This document shows positions 43,646-52,859 of a DNA stretch of 64,000 nucleotides, in pieces. Position 1 is the first letter of the stretch; the number at the start of each line of letters is the position of its first letter. The notes under the pieces are model-generated. The model did not search any database, was not told where the DNA came from, and was given only the letters and a program-made list of their open reading frames with translations. Source of the stretch: CAWAYH01 sp963786195 (GTDB lineage Bacteria; Acidobacteriota; Vicinamibacteria; Vicinamibacterales; 2-12-FULL-66-21); NCBI GenBank assembly GCA_963786195.1, contig CAWAYH010000001.1, positions 62,001 through 126,000 of the forward strand. The letters are read 5' to 3'. Made by a program: the position numbers and the translations under genes.

Positions 43646-46071
43646 CTACTGCTCCCTGAGCACTGTCGACGGCTCAATCCGCGCCATTCGCCAGATGGGC
43701 TGAGCCATCGCGATAACTACTGCGCCGAACAAGCATCCCACGCCGGCTGCCAGGGCAAGAGGTTGCGTCGCGGACACCCCGAACAAGACGTGACGAAGTC
43801 CGTGCCCGCCGGCCAGCGAGAGTGGCACCCCGATGACGAGGCCAATGGCCGCCGCGATAAGCGCGTCCCGACCCAACAGTCGTGCAATATCCGTCGTGCC
43901 CGCGCCGAGCGCGAGGCGAAGCGCGCACTCCTTCCGTCGGTGATCGGCTGCCCGTCTACCAGTCGCGTATAGTCCTGCCACGGCCAAGAACACCGCCGCC
44001 GAACCAAACAGCTCGGCACTGCGAGCCCTGAATACTTCGGCCGCCACTGAGCGCTCCAACAGCGCCGTCACTGGATGAACCGCTGTGACGACGATCGTAG
44101 GATCGAACTCCTGGACGGCTTGCCGTATCGCAGCGGCGGAGACGGTAGCGCCCGGAAAGAACCGAAGGAGAAGACTTTCGAACGAATCGAACGTATTCGG
44201 CGGGATGTAAACAGCCGGCAGATCATGGTCACGATAATTCTCTTGTGTGACGTCTCCGACAACCCCAATCACGAGGTTCGGTTGTGAGCCAACGAAGAGC
44301 TTCGCGCCGAGTGCCTGGCCGTTCAATTGGCGAGCCAATGATTCCGAAACGATCACATTGACTGTTCCGGTTCCAAGCCCCCCAAGGCCGACAGGTAACC
44401 ACGCGCTATCCGAGGGCTCGAACGTCCGGCCGGCCACCAGCCGAAGGCGCATCGTCTGAAAGTATGCGTTGGACACACCTTGTACCTGCACTCGTAACGG
44501 CACGTCGTTGCCCGGCAGAAGGAGCGGGACGGTGCGAACGTGGCTCGCAAAAGGCGCGTCACGAACCGCGGCGGCGGCGGTGATGCCCGGCAGCCGACGG
44601 ACTGATTCGACCAAGGCGTCTATATGTACGGCCGTCTTGAAGTGGTTCAGTCGATCGCCGGCACCGACAGAGGGCCGCGTCGTCGGTGTGAAACTGACGA
44701 CGACCAGGTCCGCTGGATCGAACCCCAAGGGCTGTGATGTCAGCCGCCACACCGTTTGCTCGAGCAGGCACGCACAGACCACCAACGTCAAGCACGCCGC
44801 AAGTTGCGCTCCAAGCAGGAGGCGGTGGCTTCCGGCGAGCCTCGATGTTGCCAGCGGGAGGCTAGACGCCGGCGGCCGAACCACGAGCCAGCGGGCCGCG
44901 ACGAAAGATGGCACGGCGGTAGCGATCAGGATCGCGCTGGTGGTGATGAGGAGTGACAGAGGAAACGTCTTCCAGTCGACGAGACTCACGCCAACCAAGG
45001 CCAGCGAGGGGAGCTGCGTGGCGACGGCATATCTGACCAGCCAGAAGGCGATGGGCCCAGCAATGGCGAGCGCCGCGAGCGTGAGAATAGCCTGGCGGGC
45101 GACGGACTGTATGAGGACTCGGTGGGGTGTCGCTCCGATCGCCAATCGAACGGCCAGTTCGCCGCGGCGCTCCACGATGTCTGAAGTGGTGATCGCGGCG
45201 GCGCTGCCGACAGCGATGATCAGGACTGTCAAGGCTGCCAGACCGAGGAGTGTCGTCTCTGCGCGCTCACCAAAAACATCGTCGGCCACTCTCACGACCT
45301 GCGCCTTGAGCGGCCCTCTCCCCTTCGTCAAGGGCGGCACGAACTCCGAAGCGCCCGATCGGGCCGCTTCAAGGGCGTCCGGCGAGGCAAGGCGGGCCAC
45401 CAACAGGAGCACGGCGCCGTTCGAGCTCGACCATCGAGGCACACCCAAGGGGAGGATCACCTCGGGGAGTCGTCCCTGCAGGGCGACCCCACGGGGAAGG
45501 ACTCCAACGATCGTACGAACGTACTGTTCGATGTAGAAATAGTTGAGCTCTAAGGTCTGCCCCAGAACGTCGTCGCGGCCGCCAAATCGTGTTTGCCAAC
45601 AGTCCCAGGAGATCAGAGCGGCACCGTCGGGGGCGGCGGTGTCCTCGTCGGCGGTAAATAGTCGGCCGAGAGCCGGCTTCACCCCCAACATGGGCAGCAC
45701 CGAGGCCGATACGTTCCACGTTTCAACGATGGCGCGACTAGGTCGATTGAGGACGACGCTTTGCCGCGTCCACGCTCCGACGTCCTGAAATGCTGGAAGT
45801 TTCCTCAACGCCTGCCAACTCGCCCAGGACACACCGGACGGCCGTGGACGGATCGGAGAGGCGTCCCGCGCAGAGAATTCACGTAGACGAGACTTTCCGC
45901 GTGAGGAAAAGGCAGCGGCCGGAGGAGGACGATGCTGGCGACGGTCGTGATTGCAGTTGAAGTAGCGATGGCCACTGCGAGCGCAAGGAGAGGCCACTGG
46001 CTCGTGGCTGGACGCCTCCACAGGGCCCGCACTGCGGCGCGAACGTCTTCAATGACGAATGAGTCCACCAT
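43646..46071 (-). CDS. ADOP-type ABC transporter permease, frameshifted near the N-terminus
   Basis: About 808 residues. DVRAAVRALWRRPATSQWPLLALAVAIATSTA is the first helix of MacB-type permeases. It is followed by a periplasmic MacB-PCD domain (WNVSASVLPMLGVKPALGRLFTADED), three helices, a second PCD (YFQTMRLRLVAGRTFEPSD) and the final FtsX core (RRKECALRLALGAGTTDIARLLGRDAL ... RIEPSTVLREQ). The duplicated architecture is that of the Acidobacterial duplicated orphan permeases, which lack an adjacent ATPase gene, as here. A frameshift near 45870 separates the first ~65 residues. ATG 46071 is the likely start. Substrate unknown. Confidence 0.87.
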
Positions 46072-46204
46072 AGTTGAGTCGAATTCCACTCGGGTTGGGG
46101 GCTCGAGCCTTCGCTCGGAGCCCCCACCCGAATCCGGGCTCTGTCTTAGTCTGGGATCAATGCCGACCTTCCGCCAGGGGTCATCCGCGCCGATACTTTG
46201 ATCG

Positions 46205-47335
46205 TCATGGTTTCTTCTCCTTCTTGACCAGGATTGGCCGCCACAACTCCACCCTTCCGGCTCGATTGGCGGTGACGGTCTCACTCGCGATGGCACTCGA
46301 GCCCTCCCGTCGCAGCAGTATGCGGTCGAAACTCCTCATGGCGACAACGCTTCCCGTATCGGTCCGAACGGCCTCTAAGACCCAGTCGGAACGAAGGTCT
46401 GCGTTTTCTCCGTTCGCGGCAAACTCCCGTTCGGGCAGCTTCCGCGGAATCCAATTCGGATCCGGCGCCTGATACAAGATCCAGACGAGATCATCTTCTG
46501 CCCAAATAGTCAGGATGATCGGGTTCGCAACCTGATCCGTCGGAGCTGCTCTACTGGATTCGCGAAACCACGTCGACTTGACCGTAACTTGAGAGAGGCG
46601 GCGGCCAGTCGCGGTGTCCCAACGTTCAAGTAACCGACCACCCGCCGCAATGCTCCAAATAGTGCCGTCTGGATTGAGACAAACGGCACGCCAGTTCTTC
46701 AGGGTCTCCGTCGAGCGAAAAGGGCTCCCATCAGCGCCGAATGATCTCAGGATGCCGTCCTTCGACATGACATGGAGGGGCTGCCCCGCCAGGGTCGGCG
46801 AGGGAACTTGGCTCGCTACCAAGAACCTATCGCCGCCCAGCGGCAGCGCTGGACGATGAGGTAGTTCCGTCTTCGTCTTCACTTGATAGTTGGCATCAAA
46901 CGTTAGCAGCGAACCTGACCCTGAGTCATATGCCTGCACGGCCCCCATAGGGTCAACGAAGAGACTGACGATTCGCCCATAGGTGGGACGGGGCGAATCG
47001 AGTAGTTTTCCTGCTGCATCGAAAATCAAGAGCTGGCGAAAGTCGCCCGATATCGCGGCGTACCGCCCTCGGCTATCGCGGACTACCCAGGCGCCGATGG
47101 TGGTGGCCGGGCGCGTCCCCGGCTTCGCGTCCCGGACGAGAGCCTGGACTCCCGTCAACGTCACCATCGATTGCTTTTCAATGGTGCAATCACTCCGGCA
47201 CCGCGCCGGACTCTGGTTAGAATCGACCGTCACGCTGTCCGACCCAAGGCGCCCGGCTTTTGCCTCAGGAAGGAGACATAACGCGGCGACCGCGCCCGCG
47301 GCGATGAGGGCCTGCCAACGACTCGATCGGATCAT
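46205..47335 (-). CDS. Secreted beta-propeller (6-bladed/NHL-like) protein
   Basis: 376 residues from ATG 47335; the frame is open to 47674 but the upstream part looks non-coding. Signal peptide WQALIAAGAVAALCLLPEAKA, then repeated strand units with D-x-x-G turns (LLIFDAAGKLLDSPRP, VQAYDSGSGSLLTFDANY, GILRSFGADGSPFRS, IWSIAAGGRLLERWDTATGRRL). It resembles the 6-bladed beta-propeller proteins common in Acidobacteriota. It lies 133 bp upstream of the ADOP permease, in the same direction, and may be its cargo partner. The 420 bp from here to attR hold no gene I can support. Confidence 0.7.
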   Translation of the reverse strand: MIRSSRWQALIAAGAVAALCLLPEAKAGRLGSDSVTVDSNQSPARCRSDCTIEKQSMVTLTGVQALVRDAKPGTRPATTIGAWVVRDSRGRYAAISGDFRQLLIFDAAGKLLDSPRPTYGRIVSLFVDPMGAVQAYDSGSGSLLTFDANYQVKTKTELPHRPALPLGGDRFLVASQVPSPTLAGQPLHVMSKDGILRSFGADGSPFRSTETLKNWRAVCLNPDGTIWSIAAGGRLLERWDTATGRRLSQVTVKSTWFRESSRAAPTDQVANPIILTIWAEDDLVWILYQAPDPNWIPRKLPEREFAANGENADLRSDWVLEAVRTDTGSVVAMRSFDRILLRREGSSAIASETVTANRAGRVELWRPILVKKEKKP

Positions 47336-47604
47336 GGGTGTGTGACTTCCTCGGCTACTCTCAATAAACGCCAAACTGTCGAAGGGTAACCGTCGAGGTC
47401 TGAACGATAAGCTACTGACCGGTCGGCACGTCAAGTGGCATGCGAAACATAGGATGCGGATCGCGAAACGGGGGATGTCTGCATCGACCAGCCCCGGAGC
47501 GAGCGCTCGACGAGAGCGTCGACAGGCTGGCCCGTTTTGCCCGAGCGCGACAGTATTTTTCCACCACAAGTTGATGCCGTGGCCCGCGGTTTCCACCCGC
47601 GGAA

Positions 47605-47625
47605 GCCGTCTCCAAAATGTCTCCA
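47605..47625. repeat. GTCTCCA-pair repeat near the right end (candidate arm site)
   Basis: Matches 37512-37532 at 20 of 21 positions, with the same orientation and the same pair of GTCTCCA heptamers. It lies 129 bp inside attR. See the left copy. Confidence 0.55.
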
Positions 47626-47754
47626 AAACTCCGGTGGAATGCCGAGGACTGACGGGGGCTCGAGCGGAGGACAAGAAGCCGGTAAGTGATTGGAACCCGA
47701 ACCCTTAGCACCAGAGGCCGCGCGCCATCACCAACTTAGAAACACGCGTTCATA

Positions 47755-47782
47755 GGGTTCGAGTCCCGTCGACCCCGCCAAC
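47755..47782 (+). repeat. attR: 28-bp direct repeat of the tRNA-Asp 3' end
   Basis: Identical to 37443-37470. It is preceded by unrelated sequence (GCGTTCATA), so no functional tRNA is encoded here. It marks the right boundary of the element and the position of the original tRNA 3' flank. Confidence 0.9.
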
Positions 47783-47888
47783 CTTCGCTCGCTTGAACCG
47801 TGGAGCGAGCTTCGGTTGGCAAGCCAGGTTCGCTCGCGCTCAGCGCCAGCTTCGTCTCGGCGAGCCCAGTGACATCAGCGAAGGCGGA
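47779..47888. repeat. Inverted repeats flanking attR (relatives of 29686-29819)
   Basis: GCCAACCTTCGCTCGC and GCGAGCTTCGGTTGGC form a stem, followed by GTTCGCTCGCGCTCAGCGCCAGC and further GCGAAGGCGGA. The same kind of sequence lies between tRNA-Leu and its terminator. It probably belonged to the original tRNA-Asp 3' flank. Confidence 0.55.
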
Positions 47889-47891
47889 CTT

Positions 47892-47937
47892 CAATAAAGT
47901 GACGATAGCCCAGCACCTCTAGCTGGGCTTTTGTTTC
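47892..47937 (+). terminator. Rho-independent terminator, probably the original tRNA-Asp terminator
   Basis: Stem AGCCCAGC (47907-47914) and GCTGGGCT (47922-47929) with a seven-base loop, followed by TTTGTTT. The 13-mer CAATAAAGTGACG precedes the stem and recurs before the terminator at 58953. In the uninterrupted chromosome this would lie about 120 bp after tRNA-Asp. Confidence 0.8.
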
Positions 47938-47995
47938 TCTCGACTGATGCCTACGCCCGATACGTCCCGCGCGCCGGGCAGAGTGTCCTGACTTA

Positions 47996-49240
47996 CTACC
48001 AGAACACGGTCACCGCGGTGGCCAGCGCCATGAGTGCCAGGCTGCCGCCCGCAATCTTCTGAAACCGCCTCGTCCCAAAGAGCAGCGCCAGCGTCAGTTT
48101 CAGGACAGTGTTGGCCATGACACCGATCGTGATCGCGACGGCCGCCGTCTCCAGGGACACGCTGTTCGCTATGCCTCTCGCCATCGACACGGTCAGCGCA
48201 TCGACATCCGTCAGACCCAGCACGGTTGCAGAGGCATACACACCAGGCACTCCCCAGACTCCTTCGGCGAGGTGCACCATCATCAACATCGCCTGGAACG
48301 TCAGGGCCATCTGAAGTGCCCCGGTCAACTGTAACGGGTTGGCTATTGCGGAGAGTGTTTGTTCGTCCTCCTGGGAGTGCCGGATGCCCGCGGCTACGGC
48401 TGCAACCGCCACAAGACCCGGGAGCGCCAAGTATCGCGCGGCGATAGGCAGCAGGGACAGGTTGAGCACAGCGGTCGCAACCAGGACGCGCGGATACATC
48501 ATCGCGTTCGCCGCCAACGCTCCGTATGCCAGGTACCGGTCGGCCGACGGTTCCGCGCGGCTCGCTTTGGCGAAGGTGAAGGTCACGTTCGTCGATGAGA
48601 CCAGCCCGCCGAGAAGGCCAGCAACAAGATATCCCTGACGGGGGCCGAGAATCCGCCGCGCCACATAACCCATGAAACTCAGCCCGGAGAAGAAGAGGAC
48701 GAGCGCCCAGAGCTCACGAGGCCGGACTCCTCCCCAAGGTCCGTAGGGCCCAGGCGGCAGGAGCGGGAGCACGACCAACGCCATGACGCCGAACCGCACC
48801 CCCGCCATCAACCCGACGTGGTCGATTCGATCGACGAGCGCATGCAGGCGAGATTTCTCCACGAGGAGCAGGCAGGTCAGCGCAATGACAGCGCTCGCGA
48901 CGCGGTAAAGACCCGTGCCCGCCAGGAGGCCCGCCGTCAGGACAACGAGCGCGGCGACTTCCGTTGTCCCATCAACATCGCGCCGGCTCGCCCTCAGGTA
49001 AGCCGCCACGATGAGTGCTGCGGCGCCCGCGACGATGACCACTGCCGGGCCGGTGAGCCCGAGATTCCAGAGACTCCCGCTCAGACCTGCAAGGCCGCCA
49101 AGCATCGTGAACGTTCGAATGCCGGCGAAATGCGCTCGTGGGCCCGCGGCATGTCCGGACCACTGGCGCTCGATGCCAACGGCCGTGCCGCTCAACGCGG
49201 CAATCAACAGCCCGGTGATGTCGATTTCAGCTGTCGTCAC
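47996..49240 (-). CDS. MgtC/SapB-DUF4010 family membrane protein
   Basis: 414 residues and about 12 hydrophobic helices. The N-terminal MgtC-like domain is LLIAALSGTAVGIERQWSGH, RTFTMLGGLAGLSG and GTTEVAALVVLTAGLLAG. The C-terminal DUF4010 domain is GLLGGLVSSTNVTFTFAKASR and LGLTDVDALTVSMARGIA. Inner membrane; possibly ion or small-solute transport, not established for this family. It begins a run of minus-strand envelope and stress genes. Confidence 0.9.
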   Translation of the reverse strand: MTTAEIDITGLLIAALSGTAVGIERQWSGHAAGPRAHFAGIRTFTMLGGLAGLSGSLWNLGLTGPAVVIVAGAAALIVAAYLRASRRDVDGTTEVAALVVLTAGLLAGTGLYRVASAVIALTCLLLVEKSRLHALVDRIDHVGLMAGVRFGVMALVVLPLLPPGPYGPWGGVRPRELWALVLFFSGLSFMGYVARRILGPRQGYLVAGLLGGLVSSTNVTFTFAKASRAEPSADRYLAYGALAANAMMYPRVLVATAVLNLSLLPIAARYLALPGLVAVAAVAAGIRHSQEDEQTLSAIANPLQLTGALQMALTFQAMLMMVHLAEGVWGVPGVYASATVLGLTDVDALTVSMARGIANSVSLETAAVAITIGVMANTVLKLTLALLFGTRRFQKIAGGSLALMALATAVTVFW

Positions 49241-49285
49241 GCCAGACCTCGTTTCGCTGTGGCGATTTGGCGGTGACGCAGCCGT

Positions 49286-49915
49286 TTATTCGGGCTCGAC
49301 GGGCGCGGTCATAGGCATCGCCTGCTTGATGAAGTCCACGATGATGTTGGCGTGTGCATCCCAGAGCACGAAGTCACGGTGCATGAACCGATATTGGAGT
49401 TCCTCGGGGAGCTCTGGGAGGCCTGCAAGCAGTTTTGGGGGCATGGGACCCAGAGACGCCTCTTCCGGCCACGCTCCATTGATCCGGGGGATCAGCACCA
49501 AGTCCTCCGGATTCTCCTCGTTCAGAGTCGCGAGCAGTTCGTCGGTGTTGCAGTCTTTGAGGCATCCGGCAATCGTTCGCCGGAACCAGCGCTCGATGTC
49601 AGGCGCGAAGATCTCGCCCTGCCGGGCATTCTTGCGTGCTGCGCGGATTTTGACGCCCAGCGCCTCGAGGGCAGCCCAGACGGCCGCCCAGTCATCGGGG
49701 GCTGGGACCGGCATGGCTCCCTCGAGCGTTCGATGGAGCTCGACGTATCGCTGCACGCGCGTCTGGAAGTCAGCGATCACTCGAGAATCAGTCTCGATCT
49801 GCGCGTCAGCCTCCCGACTGCTCGAGATCGTTGGGATTCGCACGTGTGCAAGCGCCAGGGCCAGGCCGGCACCGAGCCCCACGGCAAGAACGGCGCCGAG
49901 AAAGACGTTGCGCAT
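49286..49915 (-). CDS. Hypothetical membrane-anchored periplasmic protein
   Basis: 209 residues from ATG 49915, with GAGAGG six bases upstream; an ATG at 49921 is possible. One N-terminal hydrophobic anchor (VFLGAVLAVGLGAGLALALAHV) is followed by a mostly helical domain with two Cys (IAGCLKDCNTDELL) that may form a disulfide, and a Pro-rich end (PPKLLAGLPELPEEL). Family not recognised. It lies between the DUF4010 and UspA genes. Confidence 0.65.
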   Translation of the reverse strand: MRNVFLGAVLAVGLGAGLALALAHVRIPTISSSREADAQIETDSRVIADFQTRVQRYVELHRTLEGAMPVPAPDDWAAVWAALEALGVKIRAARKNARQGEIFAPDIERWFRRTIAGCLKDCNTDELLATLNEENPEDLVLIPRINGAWPEEASLGPMPPKLLAGLPELPEELQYRFMHRDFVLWDAHANIIVDFIKQAMPMTAPVEPE

Positions 49916-49974
49916 GTGCATCCTCTCTCATCGATCCGCAAGTGGTCGAAACGAAGGGAGCCAAACCGCGCACC

Positions 49975-50910
49975 TCATGCGGCAGCGACTCTTGCGGCAG
50001 CCTCGGCCCGAACGGTCAAGACCGGGCATGTGGCCCGCCGGACTACCGGCTCGGCGGTCGACCCGAACAGCATGCGATCGACCGGATTCCTGCCATGGAT
50101 CCCGAGCACGATGAGATCGCTTCGTTGTTCGACCGCGATACGCAGGATTTCATGATGCGGCTTGCCCGACGTGACGATGGTTTCGACCCCGAGTGTCGGC
50201 GCGGATGCGGAGACCACGTGTCGCAGCCGTTCGCGCGCCGCTGTTTCGGCCGCCATCCAATAACCCGCGAGATCGACAGGTGGGCCTGGAAAAGGCTCGT
50301 AGCCGATGGGCGTCAATTCGATGACGTTGACCGCAACCAGGTGCGCGTCGGCGCCATCGGCTAGAGCAACCGCATAACCCAGCGCGGCGATCGAGCATTC
50401 GGAGAAGTCGATCGCGCACAAGATGCGCTTGAAAGTCGATGTGCTCTCTTGTTCGCCTGCCGGGGCGCCGACGGTCAAGACCGGCTGGTGAGCTGTTCGT
50501 AAGACCTTCTCGGTGACGGAGCCCAGCAGCAGCCGTTGAAAGCCCGTTCGGCCGTGTGTGCCCATGACGATGACATCGGCATGGCGCCGCGCGGCCTGCG
50601 CGAGGATCTCGTCGTGCACTGTTGGGGCGTCGGCGATATCGATCTCGATCGGCACGCCGGTCGAGCCTTCCGGACCTGTGAATTGCTTCAACTCGCGAAG
50701 CAGGCGTTCACGCTCGGCATACGCCAGCCCGAGCGGTGCCGGTTCGTTCGCCTCGAGATGCGAGACAAAGGCCGGAAGCTGAATCGGCACCACATGCAAG
50801 GCGATCACCGAGGCGCCATGCGCCCTGGCTATGCCGACGGCGCGCATCAGCGCATGGCGTGAGTACTCCGAGAAGTCGATCGGGCACAGGATACGTGTGA
50901 TGCTGACCAT
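49975..50910 (-). CDS. Tandem universal stress protein (UspA, two domains)
   Basis: 311 residues with two Usp domains: ILCPIDFSEYSRHALMRAV ... VMGTHGRTGFQRLLLGSVTEKVLR and ILCAIDFSECSIAALGYAV ... VLGIHGRNPVDRMLFGSTAEPVVR. Both keep the ATP-binding pattern G-2x-G-9x-G-(S/T). Cytoplasmic; such tandem Usps respond to starvation, hypoxia and envelope stress. It precedes the hypothetical gene and follows the BON-domain gene on the minus strand, consistent with one stress cluster. Confidence 0.93.
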   Translation of the reverse strand: MVSITRILCPIDFSEYSRHALMRAVGIARAHGASVIALHVVPIQLPAFVSHLEANEPAPLGLAYAERERLLRELKQFTGPEGSTGVPIEIDIADAPTVHDEILAQAARRHADVIVMGTHGRTGFQRLLLGSVTEKVLRTAHQPVLTVGAPAGEQESTSTFKRILCAIDFSECSIAALGYAVALADGADAHLVAVNVIELTPIGYEPFPGPPVDLAGYWMAAETAARERLRHVVSASAPTLGVETIVTSGKPHHEILRIAVEQRSDLIVLGIHGRNPVDRMLFGSTAEPVVRRATCPVLTVRAEAAARVAAA

Positions 50911-50938
50911 GACTACACTCCAGGCCCCTCAGGCGATG

Positions 50939-51598
50939 TCACGGCACGACCGTGATCCGATTCTCGACAGCCGATACGCCAGGCGCACGCCATGCCGCGC
51001 GCTGGGCTTCGTCCTTTTCGATCCACGATCGAACGCTGCCCGTCAGGATCACCCTGGGCCCTTCGGCCTCGACGTGGATGCGTCGTGCGTCGATGTCCGC
51101 ATGCCGATGCAAAGCCTCGCTGATCCGCCGCTGCACGTCAGTTGCCGAGACGGTCGGCTTCACAGCGATGCTGTTGAAGACGCCTCGAACGCCACGCAGG
51201 TACTTGACGGCGCGCTCGGCCGCCATCCTCTGGTACATCCATTCGACCGAGCCGCTGAGCGTGATATGGCCATCTCGAACGGTGACGGCCACGCCCAACG
51301 GGACGTCGATCCGGTTCTTCAGCGCGTCCAGCGCGTCTTTGGCAATGTCGGGATCGATGCGCCCGATCGCGAGCCTCACCTCGAGTTCGTTCGCGACAGC
51401 TTTGACGCCATAGACGCGTCGGGCGGCGCGTTCTGCGGCCAGCTTCGCCGCATACGTGTCAACGTAGCCGCTGAGTGTGACGACCCCGTCTTTCGCGGTC
51501 AACCCCACCAACGAAGCATCCACCTCCGGATCCCATTCAAGCTGATTGGAGACCGCGTTCTTGAGTCGTTCATCCGACATGGTGAGTGTTGTGCTCAT
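50939..51598 (-). CDS. Triple BON-domain protein
   Basis: 219 residues with three BON units: DERLKNAVSNQLEWDPEVD..GVVTLSGYVDTYAAKLAAERAAR, DIAKDALDALKNRID..GHITLSGSVEWMYQRMAAERAVK and DVQRRISEALHRHADID..RVILTGSVRSWIEKDEAQRAAW. GGAGGTAAG precedes the ATG. BON domains bind membranes or phospholipids. No signal peptide is visible, so the location is uncertain. Its closest common context is osmotic or envelope stress. Confidence 0.92.
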   Translation of the reverse strand: MSTTLTMSDERLKNAVSNQLEWDPEVDASLVGLTAKDGVVTLSGYVDTYAAKLAAERAARRVYGVKAVANELEVRLAIGRIDPDIAKDALDALKNRIDVPLGVAVTVRDGHITLSGSVEWMYQRMAAERAVKYLRGVRGVFNSIAVKPTVSATDVQRRISEALHRHADIDARRIHVEAEGPRVILTGSVRSWIEKDEAQRAAWRAPGVSAVENRITVVP

Positions 51599-51675
51599 GG
51601 CCTTACCTCCTGCAAGCGTCGCCGCACGCGATTCTGCGTGTGAGGCGTTCTGAATCCACCGCTCCGGAATCTGCG

Positions 51676-52584
51676 CTAGCGCCGAACCGTGACCGGAACA
51701 GCCACACCCTCAGCCTCGCGCACGACGCGGACTACATCGGTCAGCTCGACCCGCTCTCGAAGTCCAAGCTGCTCCAGCATCTCCATCGCACGCGCCAACG
51801 GATTGGGCGATCGCCGATACCCGTCCGGGTGAACCTCGAGAAAGACATCCGTACCGTCGAACGCGACGAGCACCGGTTCATACATGATCCGCCCACGCTC
51901 ACCGACGGTGACGTACTGGAACAAGTCCTCGACATCATCGGGATGCAGCCTGATGCAGCCATGCGTCGCGTAGTGATAAATGCTGGACGGCGCCGTGGTC
52001 CCATGGAGCCCGACGCTGTCGAGACTGAGCCCTATCCAGTAATGCCCTAGTGGGTTATTGGGGCCGGGCGGCATGGTCTTGACGACCCTCTTTCCGGCAC
52101 GCCGCATTTCTTCCTGAATCGAAAGCGGCACATCCCACGTGGGCTCCGTTTCCATGGAGACGATCGCGAACTCGCCCAGCGGTGTCTGCCAGTCGGCTTG
52201 ACCGACGGCGACGGGATAGCGAGCGCGCAAGACGCCTTGCCAGTAGTGAAACAGCATCCGCTGCGGCAGGTTGATGAGCAACCCGTCTTCCTCGTAGTCG
52301 GGCACGATGTGGCGATTGTCGATCCCCAGTACGTCGCCGGGTTTCAAGGGAGTGCGAACCGTGAGTCCATTTCTCCTGGCGAGGACCTCTGGATCGATGC
52401 CCGCCCGAGCGCCAATCGTCGTCCAGGATTCGCCAATGCTGACGACGTGAATCCAGCGATCGCCGGCGATGGTTCCGGAGGCGGTCACGGGAGACTGCCC
52501 GCTGCCGCACAGTGCCGTCACCGCGAGGGCGATGACCAGCGCCTGCAACACGACAGTCTTTGAACTGGGAGTAATGCCGTGCAT
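51676..52584 (-). CDS. L,D-transpeptidase (YkuD) with LysM domain
   Basis: 302 residues from ATG 52584, with GGGAG upstream; the frame is open to 52644. Signal peptide VVLQALVIALAVTALCGSG. A LysM-like segment (WIHVVSIGESWTTIGARAGIDPEVLARRNGL) is followed by the YkuD domain with HGTTAPSSIYHYATHGCIRLHPDD (catalytic His and Cys in the HGC(I/V)R motif). It cross-links peptidoglycan 3-3 or attaches proteins to it in the periplasm. Confidence 0.93.
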   Translation of the reverse strand: MHGITPSSKTVVLQALVIALAVTALCGSGQSPVTASGTIAGDRWIHVVSIGESWTTIGARAGIDPEVLARRNGLTVRTPLKPGDVLGIDNRHIVPDYEEDGLLINLPQRMLFHYWQGVLRARYPVAVGQADWQTPLGEFAIVSMETEPTWDVPLSIQEEMRRAGKRVVKTMPPGPNNPLGHYWIGLSLDSVGLHGTTAPSSIYHYATHGCIRLHPDDVEDLFQYVTVGERGRIMYEPVLVAFDGTDVFLEVHPDGYRRSPNPLARAMEMLEQLGLRERVELTDVVRVVREAEGVAVPVTVRR

Positions 52585-52859
52585 GTGTCGACTCCCGTGA
52601 GGATCAGCGCCATCGAGTGCTTCCTCGAACGCGCTCTCCTGCATCTACGGTGCCGTGCACGATCGGAGTTCACCAAGGGTCGCGGGGACGCTCGATTACG
52701 GGTCGCGCTGATTTTTCCATCTTCGCGCTGAGAATTCCCCAGCTCTCCGTCACGATCGCAAAACAGCAATTTGAAACGACGTCGCCACCAGGCACTGCAT
52801 TTGCACCTCGCAACCAACACACGCCGAAGCGCAATGGCTGTGGATGCGCAAGGTGCAGA

